Source: Aliivibrio sp. EL58 (lineage in GTDB: Bacteria; Pseudomonadota; Gammaproteobacteria; Enterobacterales; Vibrionaceae). From it: a stretch of 64,000 nucleotides of DNA. The stretch covers positions 223,140 to 287,139 of the forward strand of contig NZ_OMPC01000001.1 in assembly GCF_900312675.1 (NCBI RefSeq). Direction: 5' to 3'. The notes beneath the pieces are model-generated. The model made no database searches, was not told the origin of the DNA, and worked only from the letters and a program-made list of their open reading frames with translations. Positions 44,108 through 53,555 of the stretch are shown here, piece by piece (the first letter of the stretch is position 1; each line of letters opens with the position of its first letter). Made by a program: the position numbers and the translations under genes.

Positions 44108-47100
44108 ATGGATAACAAACGTCGTCAGTTTTTAAAATCAGGCCTTGCTGTTGGTGGTGTAGGTGCTTTTGCAGCAGGATATGCAACCACAGGCACACAC
44201 ATGGCGCACGGTGTCATTGATGGAACCGCAGGTAAAAAAACCAATCATATCCATCATGGTAATTCACTAGAGCCAGAATACACGGTGACAGAAAATGGCA
44301 AATTGATTGCAAATCCAAAGCAGCGCGTAGCACCCTCTATGTGCTTTGGTTGTTGGACACTGTGTGGCTTACGTGTTCGTATTGATAACGAAAACGATAA
44401 CATTTTACGTATCTCTGGTAATCCTTATCACCCTTTGTCTCATGAACAACAAATCCCATTCAATACGTCAGTAAAAGACGCTTATATTGGCATGGCAGGT
44501 GAAGCAGGATTAGCCGGACGTTCAACCGCTTGTGCTCGTGGTAACGGCATGATGGAGATCCGTAATAGCCCGTATCGTATTACTCAACCATTAAAACGTG
44601 TGGGTAAACGTGGCGAAGGAAAATGGGTTCCTATCAGCTACGAGCAACTCCTAAAAGAAGTGGTTGAAGGCGGCGATCTGTTTGGTGAAGGTCATGTTGA
44701 AGGCTTACGTGAGATCCGTGATATTAAAACGCCATTAGATCCAAACAACCCTGAATATGGACCAAAATCGAACCAACTATTAGTCACCAATGCAGGTAAC
44801 GAAGGTCGTGATGATATTCTAAAACGCTTTGCTTTTAACAGCTATGGCACACGTAACTTTGGTCATCATGGCTCATATTGTGGTTACGCGTTCCGCGCAG
44901 GATCTGGTGCCTTAATGAGTGATCTCAATAAATTCGCTCATGTTAAACCAGATTTAGAACACACTGAATTTGCGATATTTATTGGCATGTCTCCTGCTCA
45001 AGCCGGTAATCCATTTAAACGCCAAGCTCGCCAATTAGCAGCCGCTCGTACTCGTGGAAATTTTGAGTACACCATTATCACACCAAGTTTGCCTGCTGGT
45101 TCATCAAGCCTAGCCGCAGGTGATAATAACCGTTGGATGCCAATTAACTCAGGGACGGATTCTGCTTTAGTGCTTGGTATGATCCAATGGATCATCACTA
45201 ATGAGCGTTATAATAAAACCTTCTTAGCGCAACCAAGTGCGGCTGCAATGAAACATGCCGGCACTGCCCATTGGTGTAATGCTACTCACCTTGTTATTAG
45301 TGATGAAAACCATCCTAGAAACGGCGCATTCTTACGCGCATCTGAAATGGGCCTCCCTTTTGAAGGTAAAGCACTGTCAGACAGTGATCCTTATGTCATT
45401 ATTGATGCACAAAGTAATGAACCGTCAGTTAATACGCAAAATAAACCTGCGACCTTATTTGTTAGTCAACGATTAGAGACAATTAATGGCACGATAACTG
45501 TCAAATCTTCTCTGCAACGTCTAAAAGAAGAAGCCTTTAAATATGACTTGGCTTTCTACAGTGAACAGTGTGGTATTTCACAAAAGGATATTATTGCTCT
45601 CGCGACTAAATTTACCAGTCATGGTACCAAAGCGGTGGTAGATACCCATGGTGGTAACATGCACAGTAATGGTTTCTATAATTCATTCTCTATTTTAATG
45701 CTTAACGCCCTTATCGGTAATATCAACCTAAAAGGTGGAACGATGGCAAAAGCGGGCGGGTATCCAACCTCTGCAGCGGGTCCTCGTTATAATTTTGCTA
45801 AATTCAAAGGCAAAGTAAAACCAAAAGGCGTATTTTTATCTCGCAGTAAATTCCCTTATGAAAAAACAAGCGAATACAAGCGTAAAATAGCGGCTGGACA
45901 ATCGCCATATCCAACACGCTCACCTTGGTACCCTATATCAGCACCATTATTAACCGAACATTTATCGGCAGCGATTGATGGTTATCCGTACCGAGCAAAA
46001 GCATGGATTAACCACATGGCGAACCCTCTTTATGGGGTTCCAGGACTCGACAATTTATTGGGTGAGAAACTGAAAGATCCTAAACAACTCGGATTAATCG
46101 TCTCTGTTGATGCCTTTATTAACGAAACCACCGCTCTGTCTGATTATTTAGTACCAGATACTGTGACTTATGAAAGCTGGGGAATGGCAACACCGTGGCA
46201 TGGCGTACCAACCAAAGCGGTGACAGCACGTTGGCCGATTGTTGAACCATTAACAGAAAAAACAGCCGACGGTCGCTCTATCAATCTAGAAAATTTCTTT
46301 ATTGATATTGCAAAATCAATGGACCTTGGCGGTTTTGGTGACAATGCAATGCCTGATACTCAAGGAAATTGGCATGCAATTCACTCAGCTGAAGACTTCT
46401 ATTTACGCTCAGCCGCAAACTTAGCGTATGCGGCGAATGCGGCGAATGGCGCACCAACAGCCACGGCTGAAGACATTGTTCTTTCAGGATTAGAGCGTCT
46501 AGTCCCTGAGATGCAGCGAGTATTAACGCAAGAAGAGTTTGGTAAAGTCGCTTATATTTTTGCTCGTGGCGGCCGATTTGAAGATGCAACAGAAGCCTAC
46601 AAAAACGATGAGATGAAGCATAAATGGAAAAAACCGCTCTCCATTTGGAATGAAAAAGTGGGTACATCTCGCAATACCATGACAGGAGAGCAATATATTG
46701 GCTGTCCAACTTGGTATCCACAAAAACTGGCTGATGGTACGCCGCTAGCGGATAAATACCCAAAGACAGAGTGGCCATTTACACTAACCAACTTTAAATC
46801 AAACATTCACAGTGCGGTGTCTAATTTATCACCTCGTTTGAATTCAATTAAAGGCGTAAACCCTGTTTATATTCATCCAACAGATGCCCAAAAAATGGGA
46901 ATAACAACAGGCGATGTATTTACTATCACCACACCAAGTAGCTCAACCAAAGCGTTAGCTATGCTGGTAGATGGTATCCAAATCGGTACGCTTGGTTTTG
47001 AACACGGTTTTGGTCATAAAGAGCTTAGCGAACGCGCCCACTGGATTGGCGATATTCAGCAACCCGTTAAAATGAAATCAAACGATGGCGTGAATATTAA

Positions 47101-47209
47101 TGACATTGGATTGATTGACCCAACTCGTAAAGGTAAAGGCGTATTACTGGATTGGGTAGTAGGTGCGGCGGCAAGACAAGCGCTGCCTGCAAAAATCCAG
47201 ATAGGATAA
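44108..47209 (+). CDS. ttrA: Tetrathionate reductase catalytic subunit TtrA
   Basis: A 1033-aa molybdopterin enzyme of the DMSO reductase family that reduces tetrathionate to thiosulfate in the periplasm. A Tat signal starts it (NKRRQFLKSGLAVGG). A 4Fe-4S motif follows (MCFGCWTLCGLRVRI). The Mo-ligand region carries GHHGSYCGYAFRAG, and molybdopterin-binding stretches FIGMSPAQAGNP and VVDTHGGNMHSNG are present. The C-terminal dinucleotide-binding domain ends in VGAAARQALPAKIQIG. The usual length is about 1020 aa. It is the last gene of ttrBCA; a palindrome and a terminator follow. Confidence 0.95.
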   Translation: MDNKRRQFLKSGLAVGGVGAFAAGYATTGTHMAHGVIDGTAGKKTNHIHHGNSLEPEYTVTENGKLIANPKQRVAPSMCFGCWTLCGLRVRIDNENDNILRISGNPYHPLSHEQQIPFNTSVKDAYIGMAGEAGLAGRSTACARGNGMMEIRNSPYRITQPLKRVGKRGEGKWVPISYEQLLKEVVEGGDLFGEGHVEGLREIRDIKTPLDPNNPEYGPKSNQLLVTNAGNEGRDDILKRFAFNSYGTRNFGHHGSYCGYAFRAGSGALMSDLNKFAHVKPDLEHTEFAIFIGMSPAQAGNPFKRQARQLAAARTRGNFEYTIITPSLPAGSSSLAAGDNNRWMPINSGTDSALVLGMIQWIITNERYNKTFLAQPSAAAMKHAGTAHWCNATHLVISDENHPRNGAFLRASEMGLPFEGKALSDSDPYVIIDAQSNEPSVNTQNKPATLFVSQRLETINGTITVKSSLQRLKEEAFKYDLAFYSEQCGISQKDIIALATKFTSHGTKAVVDTHGGNMHSNGFYNSFSILMLNALIGNINLKGGTMAKAGGYPTSAAGPRYNFAKFKGKVKPKGVFLSRSKFPYEKTSEYKRKIAAGQSPYPTRSPWYPISAPLLTEHLSAAIDGYPYRAKAWINHMANPLYGVPGLDNLLGEKLKDPKQLGLIVSVDAFINETTALSDYLVPDTVTYESWGMATPWHGVPTKAVTARWPIVEPLTEKTADGRSINLENFFIDIAKSMDLGGFGDNAMPDTQGNWHAIHSAEDFYLRSAANLAYAANAANGAPTATAEDIVLSGLERLVPEMQRVLTQEEFGKVAYIFARGGRFEDATEAYKNDEMKHKWKKPLSIWNEKVGTSRNTMTGEQYIGCPTWYPQKLADGTPLADKYPKTEWPFTLTNFKSNIHSAVSNLSPRLNSIKGVNPVYIHPTDAQKMGITTGDVFTITTPSSSTKALAMLVDGIQIGTLGFEHGFGHKELSERAHWIGDIQQPVKMKSNDGVNINDIGLIDPTRKGKGVLLDWVVGAAARQALPAKIQIG

Positions 47210-47290
47210 ATAACTACTGATTATCCATATTGATTAGCTGGTACTCTCCGGATTAGCAGCTAATCTTAATAAATAATTATTATGTATAAA

Positions 47291-47304
47291 TGTGGAAAAC
47301 CACA
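47291..47304. promoter_or_regulatory. Second copy of the ttr palindrome, downstream of ttrA
   Basis: TGTGGAAAACCACA, identical to 42135-42148, lies 82 bp after the ttrA stop and ~184 bp upstream of the next gene's ATG. A strong hairpin terminator (47362-47400) separates it from that gene. It may drive the periplasmic protein gene through the terminator, or a short transcript of about 50-90 nt ending at the terminator. Confidence 0.6.
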
Positions 47305-47361
47305 ATACCCAAATTTATTAATAAGTTTAATAATAAATAGCAGCGTCTATTGGCTTAAAAT

Positions 47362-47400
47362 AAAGTCCTTATTCACTTTTAGTAATAAGGGCTTTTTATT
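47362..47400 (+). terminator. Terminator downstream of ttrA
   Basis: An 11-13-bp stem (AAAGTCCTTATT with AATAAGGGCTTT, one G-U pair) closes a 10-nt loop and is followed by TTTTATT. It would end ttrBCA or a short transcript initiated at the second palindrome. Confidence 0.8.
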
Positions 47401-47487
47401 GCGGTATTGTTAGCACAGTCCCTGTTTATGAAAACCAAATACGTTATATTGTCGCGAAATCAACCTTTATTGACAATTGAGTTTATA

Positions 47488-48063
47488 ATGAAAAAATACG
47501 TAAACACCCTTCTTATTTCATCTTTGTTCGCTTCTTTTTCAGTCTTTTCAGCACCTGTCGAGTTTCAAAAAATCCCAGAGATCATGACAAAGTTTGAATC
47601 TGCTCAACTGTTTATAAAGAGCTCACCAACGCTAGGTCGATTACCAAAAACCTCTGAAATAGGTAAAGAATTTCCTACTTATGTATCTGATGGCAAAGGT
47701 GGTTACCATCTAGAAACAAGCAATACGATGATCAAAGAGGTTGTTGTCGCTAGAATGCCAGCCGCAGTTGTTGATGATGTCTATAACGAATGGTTAGTAC
47801 CTCAAGACGTATGGAAAGGCACGTATGGTATTCTTCCGACCTCAACAGAATTTGCATCATTTAAGCGTATTAAAACCATCAAAGCCGTGAAGATTGATGA
47901 TGAAATGCTAACACTGATGGGCAGTGAAGATGGTAAAACTGCGATCATTCAAGTGAGTTGGGATGATAAAGGGATGACAGTCTACAAAGACGGTTATCTT
48001 GCTGATTACGAATACGCTATTGCACCAGAAGAAATGAAAGCAAACTACGAACTGGCAAAATAA
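47488..48063 (+). CDS. Periplasmic protein of unknown function, adjacent to ttr operon
   Basis: A 191-aa protein with a clear signal peptide (MKKYVNTLLISSLFASFSVFSA). I chose ATG 47488, since the upstream in-frame extension to 47407 is not signal-like; the ribosome binding site is weak. The mature ~169 residues are soluble, rich in Lys/Glu, with GGYHLETSNTMIKEVVV, NEWLVPQDVWKGTYGI and GKTAIIQVSWDDKGM. I do not recognise the family. It contains no cysteine after cleavage and no haem motif. The adjacent ttr-type palindrome suggests TtrR control, hence a possible role in tetrathionate or thiosulfate metabolism, which is inference. Confidence 0.75.
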   Translation: MKKYVNTLLISSLFASFSVFSAPVEFQKIPEIMTKFESAQLFIKSSPTLGRLPKTSEIGKEFPTYVSDGKGGYHLETSNTMIKEVVVARMPAAVVDDVYNEWLVPQDVWKGTYGILPTSTEFASFKRIKTIKAVKIDDEMLTLMGSEDGKTAIIQVSWDDKGMTVYKDGYLADYEYAIAPEEMKANYELAK

Positions 48064-48081
48064 AATAATCAAATCAATCAT

Positions 48082-48110
48082 AAAGAGAGGCTATTAGCGC
48101 CTCTCTTTTT
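48082..48110. terminator. Terminator shared by the periplasmic protein gene and the MFS gene
   Basis: A perfect 10-bp stem AAAGAGAGGC / GCCTCTCTTT with a 7-nt loop and TTTT after it lies between convergent genes. Confidence 0.88.
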
Positions 48111-48123
48111 ATTCATATCCTCT

Positions 48124-49245
48124 TTATTCTCTGGATAACAAGATGGTTCCAGCCAATAAAGACATTGCTATTAGCACTAACCCTAAATCCCCGACGACAC
48201 CAGCAAGACTCAATCCACTGCCAATTAAGCAATAATAAAACAAACCTAAAATCGCTCCAGCAGTTCCTACTTGGTGTTTATAATTAACGAGTGCCGTGCT
48301 AAATATATTAGGAATAGCCATACCAAACCCAGCAACCACACTTGCCATTCCGAGCAAAAACCAAAGACTCTCTTGATACAAATACACCTGAACCGAGCCT
48401 ATCATGCTAAATACAACAGCCACCTGAATTAACCGCTGCGAGCTCCACTCATTTTCTAACAGTCGTTTATTTAATGTACTACCAAAAATAGAAGCCACAG
48501 CTAGGACCACACCACTGTAACCAAATTCCATCGAACTTAATCCAAGCTGACTAAACATAAATGGCGCTAAAGAGTAATAGCTAAACATCATGATATTAAA
48601 GCAAGCAACCAAAATCGCACTCTTCCAAATAGCACCATCTTTAAGCATTGCCTTAAAGACACTCATAAAACTAATCGTTTGAAGATGACTAGGTTTTGTT
48701 TCTTGCAATGACACTGTAGACACAACTAAAAGTATAATAGCTATAACAAATAACAAGCTAAATACAATCAAATGCCCGAAATACTCAGCAATAAATCCCC
48801 CCAGCATTAAACCCACAACAGGGCTAATAGATACCGCAATAACCGCTACTGAAAATACTTTGCCTAACTCTTTACCTTCATAGCTATCACGTAATATTGT
48901 CTGACCGATAACAGAACCAACTGCGGCACCAAAAGCGGAAATAATACGTGCCATTAACACCATATTAAAATCAACGGCAATAATGGCCAACAGGCAACCA
49001 ATAGCATAAATCAGCAAACCACATAGCATCGCTTTTCGGCGTCCAATTACATCAGCGATGCGCCCCCAGAAAACAACACCCACAGCAAAGGCCATAAAAT
49101 AGATAGATAAGGTTTGACTGGCGCTTGCCATTGATATGCCAAAATAATCGACGAGGTGAGGTAATACAGGGCTATAAATGGTTTCAACAACTTGAGGGAA
49201 CATCAATAGCATGATGAGTAATCCCATGTGAGGTTTTTTATTCAT
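48124..49245 (-). CDS. Bcr/CflA-family drug efflux MFS transporter
   Basis: A 373-aa twelve-helix transporter. ATG 49245 (MNKKPHMGLLIMLLMFPQVVE) with an AGAAG-type ribosome binding site is preferred over 49329, which would add an unlikely extension. VFWGRIADVIGRRKAMLCG fits the MFS loop 2-3 motif; ISAFGAAVGSVIGQTILRDSYEG is the Bcr-type DHA1 signature. It is divergent from an AraC regulator with about 100 bp between. Substrate unknown. Confidence 0.87.
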   Translation of the reverse strand: MNKKPHMGLLIMLLMFPQVVETIYSPVLPHLVDYFGISMASASQTLSIYFMAFAVGVVFWGRIADVIGRRKAMLCGLLIYAIGCLLAIIAVDFNMVLMARIISAFGAAVGSVIGQTILRDSYEGKELGKVFSVAVIAVSISPVVGLMLGGFIAEYFGHLIVFSLLFVIAIILLVVSTVSLQETKPSHLQTISFMSVFKAMLKDGAIWKSAILVACFNIMMFSYYSLAPFMFSQLGLSSMEFGYSGVVLAVASIFGSTLNKRLLENEWSSQRLIQVAVVFSMIGSVQVYLYQESLWFLLGMASVVAGFGMAIPNIFSTALVNYKHQVGTAGAILGLFYYCLIGSGLSLAGVVGDLGLVLIAMSLLAGTILLSRE

Positions 49246-49343
49246 ATTCTTTTCTTCTAAAATTGGAATAAAAGAAGTATAAAGATTTGCGCCATGGTCA
49301 AATATCAACAGTAGAACAATAAACATCAAAATAAGGACAAGCT

Positions 49344-50105
49344 ATGTTAATCGATGGAAAAACACCAATTAATGTCGATAACACCCTCTATCCTTTTGTG
49401 GGGATTGCGGCAGAAGTAGGTAAACATGATTCAGGCATGCATAAGCATAATCGAGCTCAACTGCTATTTGCTCCGCACGGATGCATGACTATTACTCTGG
49501 ATGGCTCACACTGTGTACTTCCACCAACCAAAGCCGCATGGATCCCAGCAGGCGTGAAACACTGCGCTGTCATGAGAAATGTTGTCGCTTATCGATCGCT
49601 CTATTTTGCTCCCTCAGCTATTGATAACTTACCTAGCGAACTCGCCATCTTTAACGTTACCCCCTTATTGAAAGAACTTATTGAACGAATGGCCTTTTGG
49701 GAGTGGGATAAACCAAGCAATGAACAAACCAATACTCTGGCTTTATGTTGTGAGGAATTACTTCATGCTGAAAGATACGATCTCACCCTTCCTTTACCTA
49801 CGGACAAACGACTCACTGCATGGTTAAATAAAATAACCACAAAGGCGATCCTTCCACAGCCATTAAATGAAATGTCGATTCAAATTGGGGCCAGTAGCAA
49901 AACCATCTCACGTTTATTCATAAAAGAAACAGGGATGCCTTATCAAGCGTGGCGACAACAATGGCGCTTACTTACCGCTATTGAACATCTTGCTGAAAAT
50001 AAAAGCGTCTCAGAAGTTGCTCATTCATTAGAGTTCTCTAGTGATAGCGCATTTATTCACTTTTTCAAACAACACACAGGTGAGACACCAGCGCGATTTA
50101 TGTGA
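49344..50105 (+). CDS. AraC-family regulator, probably of the divergent MFS gene
   Basis: A 253-aa protein with an N-terminal cupin domain (SGMHKHNRAQLLFAPHG, HCVLPPTKAAWIPAGVKHCA) and a C-terminal AraC DNA-binding domain (MSIQIGASSKTISRLFIKETG, SVSEVAHSLEFSSDSAFIHFFKQHTGETPARF, given as landmarks). AAGGACA precedes ATG 49344. The divergent arrangement suggests it controls the Bcr-like transporter, which is inference. Confidence 0.9.
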   Translation: MLIDGKTPINVDNTLYPFVGIAAEVGKHDSGMHKHNRAQLLFAPHGCMTITLDGSHCVLPPTKAAWIPAGVKHCAVMRNVVAYRSLYFAPSAIDNLPSELAIFNVTPLLKELIERMAFWEWDKPSNEQTNTLALCCEELLHAERYDLTLPLPTDKRLTAWLNKITTKAILPQPLNEMSIQIGASSKTISRLFIKETGMPYQAWRQQWRLLTAIEHLAENKSVSEVAHSLEFSSDSAFIHFFKQHTGETPARFM

Positions 50106-50224
50106 ACATATCGACTACTAATTATTATATTTCCAAAATAGAAATAAGTACTTCGCATACTTTCACTAAAAGAAATTATACTATTCCATTAGAATAAACC
50201 CATACTAATAAAAAGGGTTTTATC

Positions 50225-51751
50225 ATGAGTCAAGAACGTTTCTATAGCATCATTACCGATGCAAACCTTTCTCCAAAACAGAAATCACAATATTTAGCAT
50301 TAGAAGCTGAGGCTAGCTTGCCTTATATGGAGATTGACTCTGATACTCAACAAGCACTGGATGATGGCATTCTGTGTGATATGTTTGAGGGCCACGCCCC
50401 TTTTAAACCTCGTTATGTATTACCTGATTACGCAAAATTTTTATCTCAAGGTTCAAAATACCTAGAGCTATCTGCGGCCGAAGATTTTGATGATGCATTA
50501 AATTTACTCACTATAATTTATCATCATGTCCCTTCCGTTACTTCTATCCCTGTTTATCTTGGCCAACTTGATACTGTGCTTATGCCTTTTGTTGGTACCC
50601 TTAGTGATGAAGAAATTTACCAAAAAATAAAACGCTTTTGGATAATGCTTGATCGCACACTACCTGATGCCTTCATGCACGTAAACATTGGCCCAACAGA
50701 TAATATTATTTGTCGTACTATTTTACGTGTTGATGCTGAATTAAAGCAAATTGCTCCTAACTTAACCTTTATGTACGATGCTGAGATCACACCAGATGAT
50801 CTGCTTCGTCAAGCGGCTGCAAATATTTGTGAGTGCAGTAAACCTCACATTGCAAATTACCCAGTACACGCAAAAGCGTACAATAACACCGGCTTTGGCA
50901 TCGTCAGTTGCTACAACTCGCTACCATTAGCTGGTGGCTCTAACACTCTTGTCCGCATGAACTTAAAAGAAGTGGCTAAAAAAGCCCAAAATAAAGCGGA
51001 CTTTGTTGATAACGTGCTACCTAATTACTGCAACGTTATGTTTGGCTTAATTAATACAAGAAGTTCATTCTTACATGAAAAATCAAATTTCTTTGAAGGT
51101 TTTTTAACCAAAGAAGGATTAATTAGTGAAGACCGATTCGCACCAATGTTTGGCATTTACGGCATGGCTGAAGCCGTCGATATTCTTATGGAAAAAGAAG
51201 GCATTGCAGCAAAATACGGTCATGATGAAATGGCAAACCAATTGGGCCATGCTATTTCAAAACAACTCTCAGAGATCGTTGATGCAACCGAGGTAAAACA
51301 CGGCTATCACGGGAAAGCACTGCTTCATGCACAAGGTGGCATTAGCTTAGATCTTGATGTTACTCCAGGTGTTCGTATCCCTTACGGCACAGAACCTGAT
51401 CCAGTATCTTATGTGCAAGCCACCGCTGAGCACCACCAATATTACACCTCTGGTGTCAGTGATATTTTGACCATTGATGAAACAGTTAAATCAAACCCTG
51501 AAGCGATGTTTAATTTAGCAAAAGGCGCACTGCAATTAGGCTATCGAGAGTTTACCGCCAATGTTGCTTCTAACGATTTAGTTCGTATTACCGGTTACAT
51601 GGTAAAACTGTCTGATATCGCTAAGTACGACGCTGAAGGCTCTCGAACCAATACTACGTTTTTAGGAGCAGAAGCGGCGAAAAACACGGAAGTATTGAAC
51701 CGTACACCTCGTGTTGTGGCGATAGAAATGACACCTGCATACGCAGAATAA
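50225..51751 (+). CDS. yjjI: YjjI-family glycyl radical enzyme
   Basis: A 508-aa member of the YjjI (DUF3029) family. It matches E. coli YjjI along its length: CDMFEGHAPFKPRYVLPDYA, YHHVPSVTSIPVYLGQLD, DRTLPDAFMHVNIGP, and GIVSCYNSLPLAGG with the candidate active-site Cys. The radical site near the C-terminus reads NDLVRITGYMVKLSD, corresponding to the RVxGY-type glycyl radical motif. The reaction is unknown; such enzymes act only without oxygen. AAGGG precedes ATG 50225. The activase yjjW follows by 12 bp. Confidence 0.93.
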   Translation: MSQERFYSIITDANLSPKQKSQYLALEAEASLPYMEIDSDTQQALDDGILCDMFEGHAPFKPRYVLPDYAKFLSQGSKYLELSAAEDFDDALNLLTIIYHHVPSVTSIPVYLGQLDTVLMPFVGTLSDEEIYQKIKRFWIMLDRTLPDAFMHVNIGPTDNIICRTILRVDAELKQIAPNLTFMYDAEITPDDLLRQAAANICECSKPHIANYPVHAKAYNNTGFGIVSCYNSLPLAGGSNTLVRMNLKEVAKKAQNKADFVDNVLPNYCNVMFGLINTRSSFLHEKSNFFEGFLTKEGLISEDRFAPMFGIYGMAEAVDILMEKEGIAAKYGHDEMANQLGHAISKQLSEIVDATEVKHGYHGKALLHAQGGISLDLDVTPGVRIPYGTEPDPVSYVQATAEHHQYYTSGVSDILTIDETVKSNPEAMFNLAKGALQLGYREFTANVASNDLVRITGYMVKLSDIAKYDAEGSRTNTTFLGAEAAKNTEVLNRTPRVVAIEMTPAYAE

Positions 51752-51763
51752 GAAGTCATTACT

Positions 51764-52675
51764 ATGGTTAACGCTGATCTTTTTTCTGGCGATAACATCA
51801 ACGACAACAAAACAGGATTGGTCAGTAAAATACTGACCTTTTCTTGTGTTGATGGCCCCGGAAACCGCCTTGTGATCTTCTTACAAGGCTGTAATTACGA
51901 TTGTATAACTTGTCATAACCCTCATACTATTAATCACTGTGATCATTGTGGTAATTGCGTAGAGCCATGCCCAACAGGTGCATTAACCTTTGATGATTCA
52001 CCAAACAAGAAAGTTATATGGAATGAAGCGCTGTGTACTCAATGTGATAAATGCATTGATGTCTGCCCAAGTAAATCAAACCCAAAAATAACAACGTATA
52101 CGGTAGGAAAACTAATTGAATTCACCAAAAAACACGCGCCATTTTTAAGTGGTGTTACGATTTCTGGTGGTGAAGCGACCCTGCAATTACCCTTCATTAT
52201 TGAATACTTTAAAGCCATCAAATCAGAAAAATCATTAGGCCACCTTACTTGTTTCATAGACAGCAATGGCAGTCTATCTGAGCAAGGCTGGAATAAAGTT
52301 CTACCCTATTTAGATGGGACTATGATTGACTTAAAAGCATGGCAAAATGACACGCATCTATGGTTAGTCGGTAGAGAAAACCATCGCGTATTACAGTCGA
52401 TCAATCTATTAGCTAAGCACGAAAAATTGCACGAAGTTCGACTGTTGTACATTCCAAATAAAACCGATTTATTGTGTGAAATCGATGCTATTAGTGAGTA
52501 TTTAAAGACATTATCCGAAAATATTACTATCCGTTTAAATGCATTCCAACATCATGGCGTGATTGGTGAAGCGTTAGTGTGGGATAAATGCAGTAAAGCA
52601 CAGATGGAAGAGTTTGAAGCCAAGTTAGTGACTCGATTAGGGCGTTCAGTGATCACCCCATCGATTTATACTTAA
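51764..52675 (+). CDS. yjjW: YjjW glycyl radical enzyme activase
   Basis: A 303-aa radical SAM protein that installs the radical on YjjI. The core motif is CNYDCITC (C-x3-C-x2-C), followed by an 8Fe-ferredoxin insertion: CDHCGNCVEPCPTGAL and CTQCDKCIDVCPSKSNPK. VTISGGEATLQ is the SAM-binding GGE motif, and DSNGSLSEQGW and MIDLKAW complete the family pattern. It shares the operon with yjjI and ends convergent to a methyltransferase gene. Confidence 0.94.
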   Translation: MVNADLFSGDNINDNKTGLVSKILTFSCVDGPGNRLVIFLQGCNYDCITCHNPHTINHCDHCGNCVEPCPTGALTFDDSPNKKVIWNEALCTQCDKCIDVCPSKSNPKITTYTVGKLIEFTKKHAPFLSGVTISGGEATLQLPFIIEYFKAIKSEKSLGHLTCFIDSNGSLSEQGWNKVLPYLDGTMIDLKAWQNDTHLWLVGRENHRVLQSINLLAKHEKLHEVRLLYIPNKTDLLCEIDAISEYLKTLSENITIRLNAFQHHGVIGEALVWDKCSKAQMEEFEAKLVTRLGRSVITPSIYT

Positions 52676-52690
52676 TGCTTTGGTTATTGG

Positions 52691-53455
52691 TTATTTTGAA
52701 AATACCGCAGTCAAATAGCGATTATTTAAACCTTTAGTAAGGATCGAGTGCACTCTATAAAACAGTGCGCTCGGTTTTTTAATATAGTGTTTAACGATAT
52801 TGCGACCGACACCTTGCGAGCGGTTTTCTTTAGATTCTTTTTTCGAAAACAATCCTTTAAATTCCCAATATTGGATCTGCTCAAACGTTTCACCCGCTTG
52901 ATAATTTGAAGCTGAAAACAGACGATAAAAAGAGGCCACTGTAAAATCATGCAAATGGTGAGGATTCCCATCAACCGTAGGCGTGGTCGGAACCGACGCG
53001 ATCATAACCCCTTGTTCATTCAACTGAGTTAATAAGTGCGTTACCATTTTTTGAGGCTCAGGCACATGCTCTATGGTTTCTAAGCTAATGATAGTATCAA
53101 AGTGCTGAAAGCCGCCCTCTTTGTTAGCTAATTGAAAATCCATACCATTACCGCATTCATAACGTAAGTTATCCGCTTGATAATGCTCTCTGGCATAGTT
53201 AACCGCTATTGGATCAACATCAACACCAACAAATTGTTTATCAGGATGAGCTTCTGCCATTAATGCAGTGCCATAACCACAACCACAAGCAATATCTAAA
53301 ATAGAACTGCCACGTAACTGTTCAGAGGCAAATTGATAGCGTTCTAAATGGATTTCCAACACATCTTGATGACCTTTATCATCTTGGTTCAGCTGTTTTG
53401 GGTAAATACGTTCTAAAGAGTGTTCTGCGGTGATCTGTTCTTGTGGTAAATCCAT
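52691..53455 (-). CDS. Class I SAM-dependent methyltransferase (UbiG/SmtA-like)
   Basis: A 254-aa protein. Motif I is ILDIACGCGYGTALMAEAHP, the acidic loop is FVGVDVDPIAVNYARE, and motif II/III is FDTIISLETIEHVPEPQKMV. SVPTTPTVDGNPHHLHDFT is common in methyltransferases of cell-surface glycan pathways. The C-terminal ~70 residues are basic. The substrate is not evident. It stands alone, with AAGGCAG before ATG. Confidence 0.85.
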   Translation of the reverse strand: MDLPQEQITAEHSLERIYPKQLNQDDKGHQDVLEIHLERYQFASEQLRGSSILDIACGCGYGTALMAEAHPDKQFVGVDVDPIAVNYAREHYQADNLRYECGNGMDFQLANKEGGFQHFDTIISLETIEHVPEPQKMVTHLLTQLNEQGVMIASVPTTPTVDGNPHHLHDFTVASFYRLFSASNYQAGETFEQIQYWEFKGLFSKKESKENRSQGVGRNIVKHYIKKPSALFYRVHSILTKGLNNRYLTAVFSK

Positions 53456-53555
53456 TTTACTGCCTTGATAAACAATTGGTTATAAAGCATCCAAATTAAA
53501 TGTGATGCTGATATTTCTTCAAAAATAGTAACATTAATTACCTAAGCAGCATGTC

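Noticed and set aside
46299..46806. Long minus-strand open frames opposite ttrA.
   Set aside because: The ttrA reading frame is continuous and conserved; the antisense frames are shadows.
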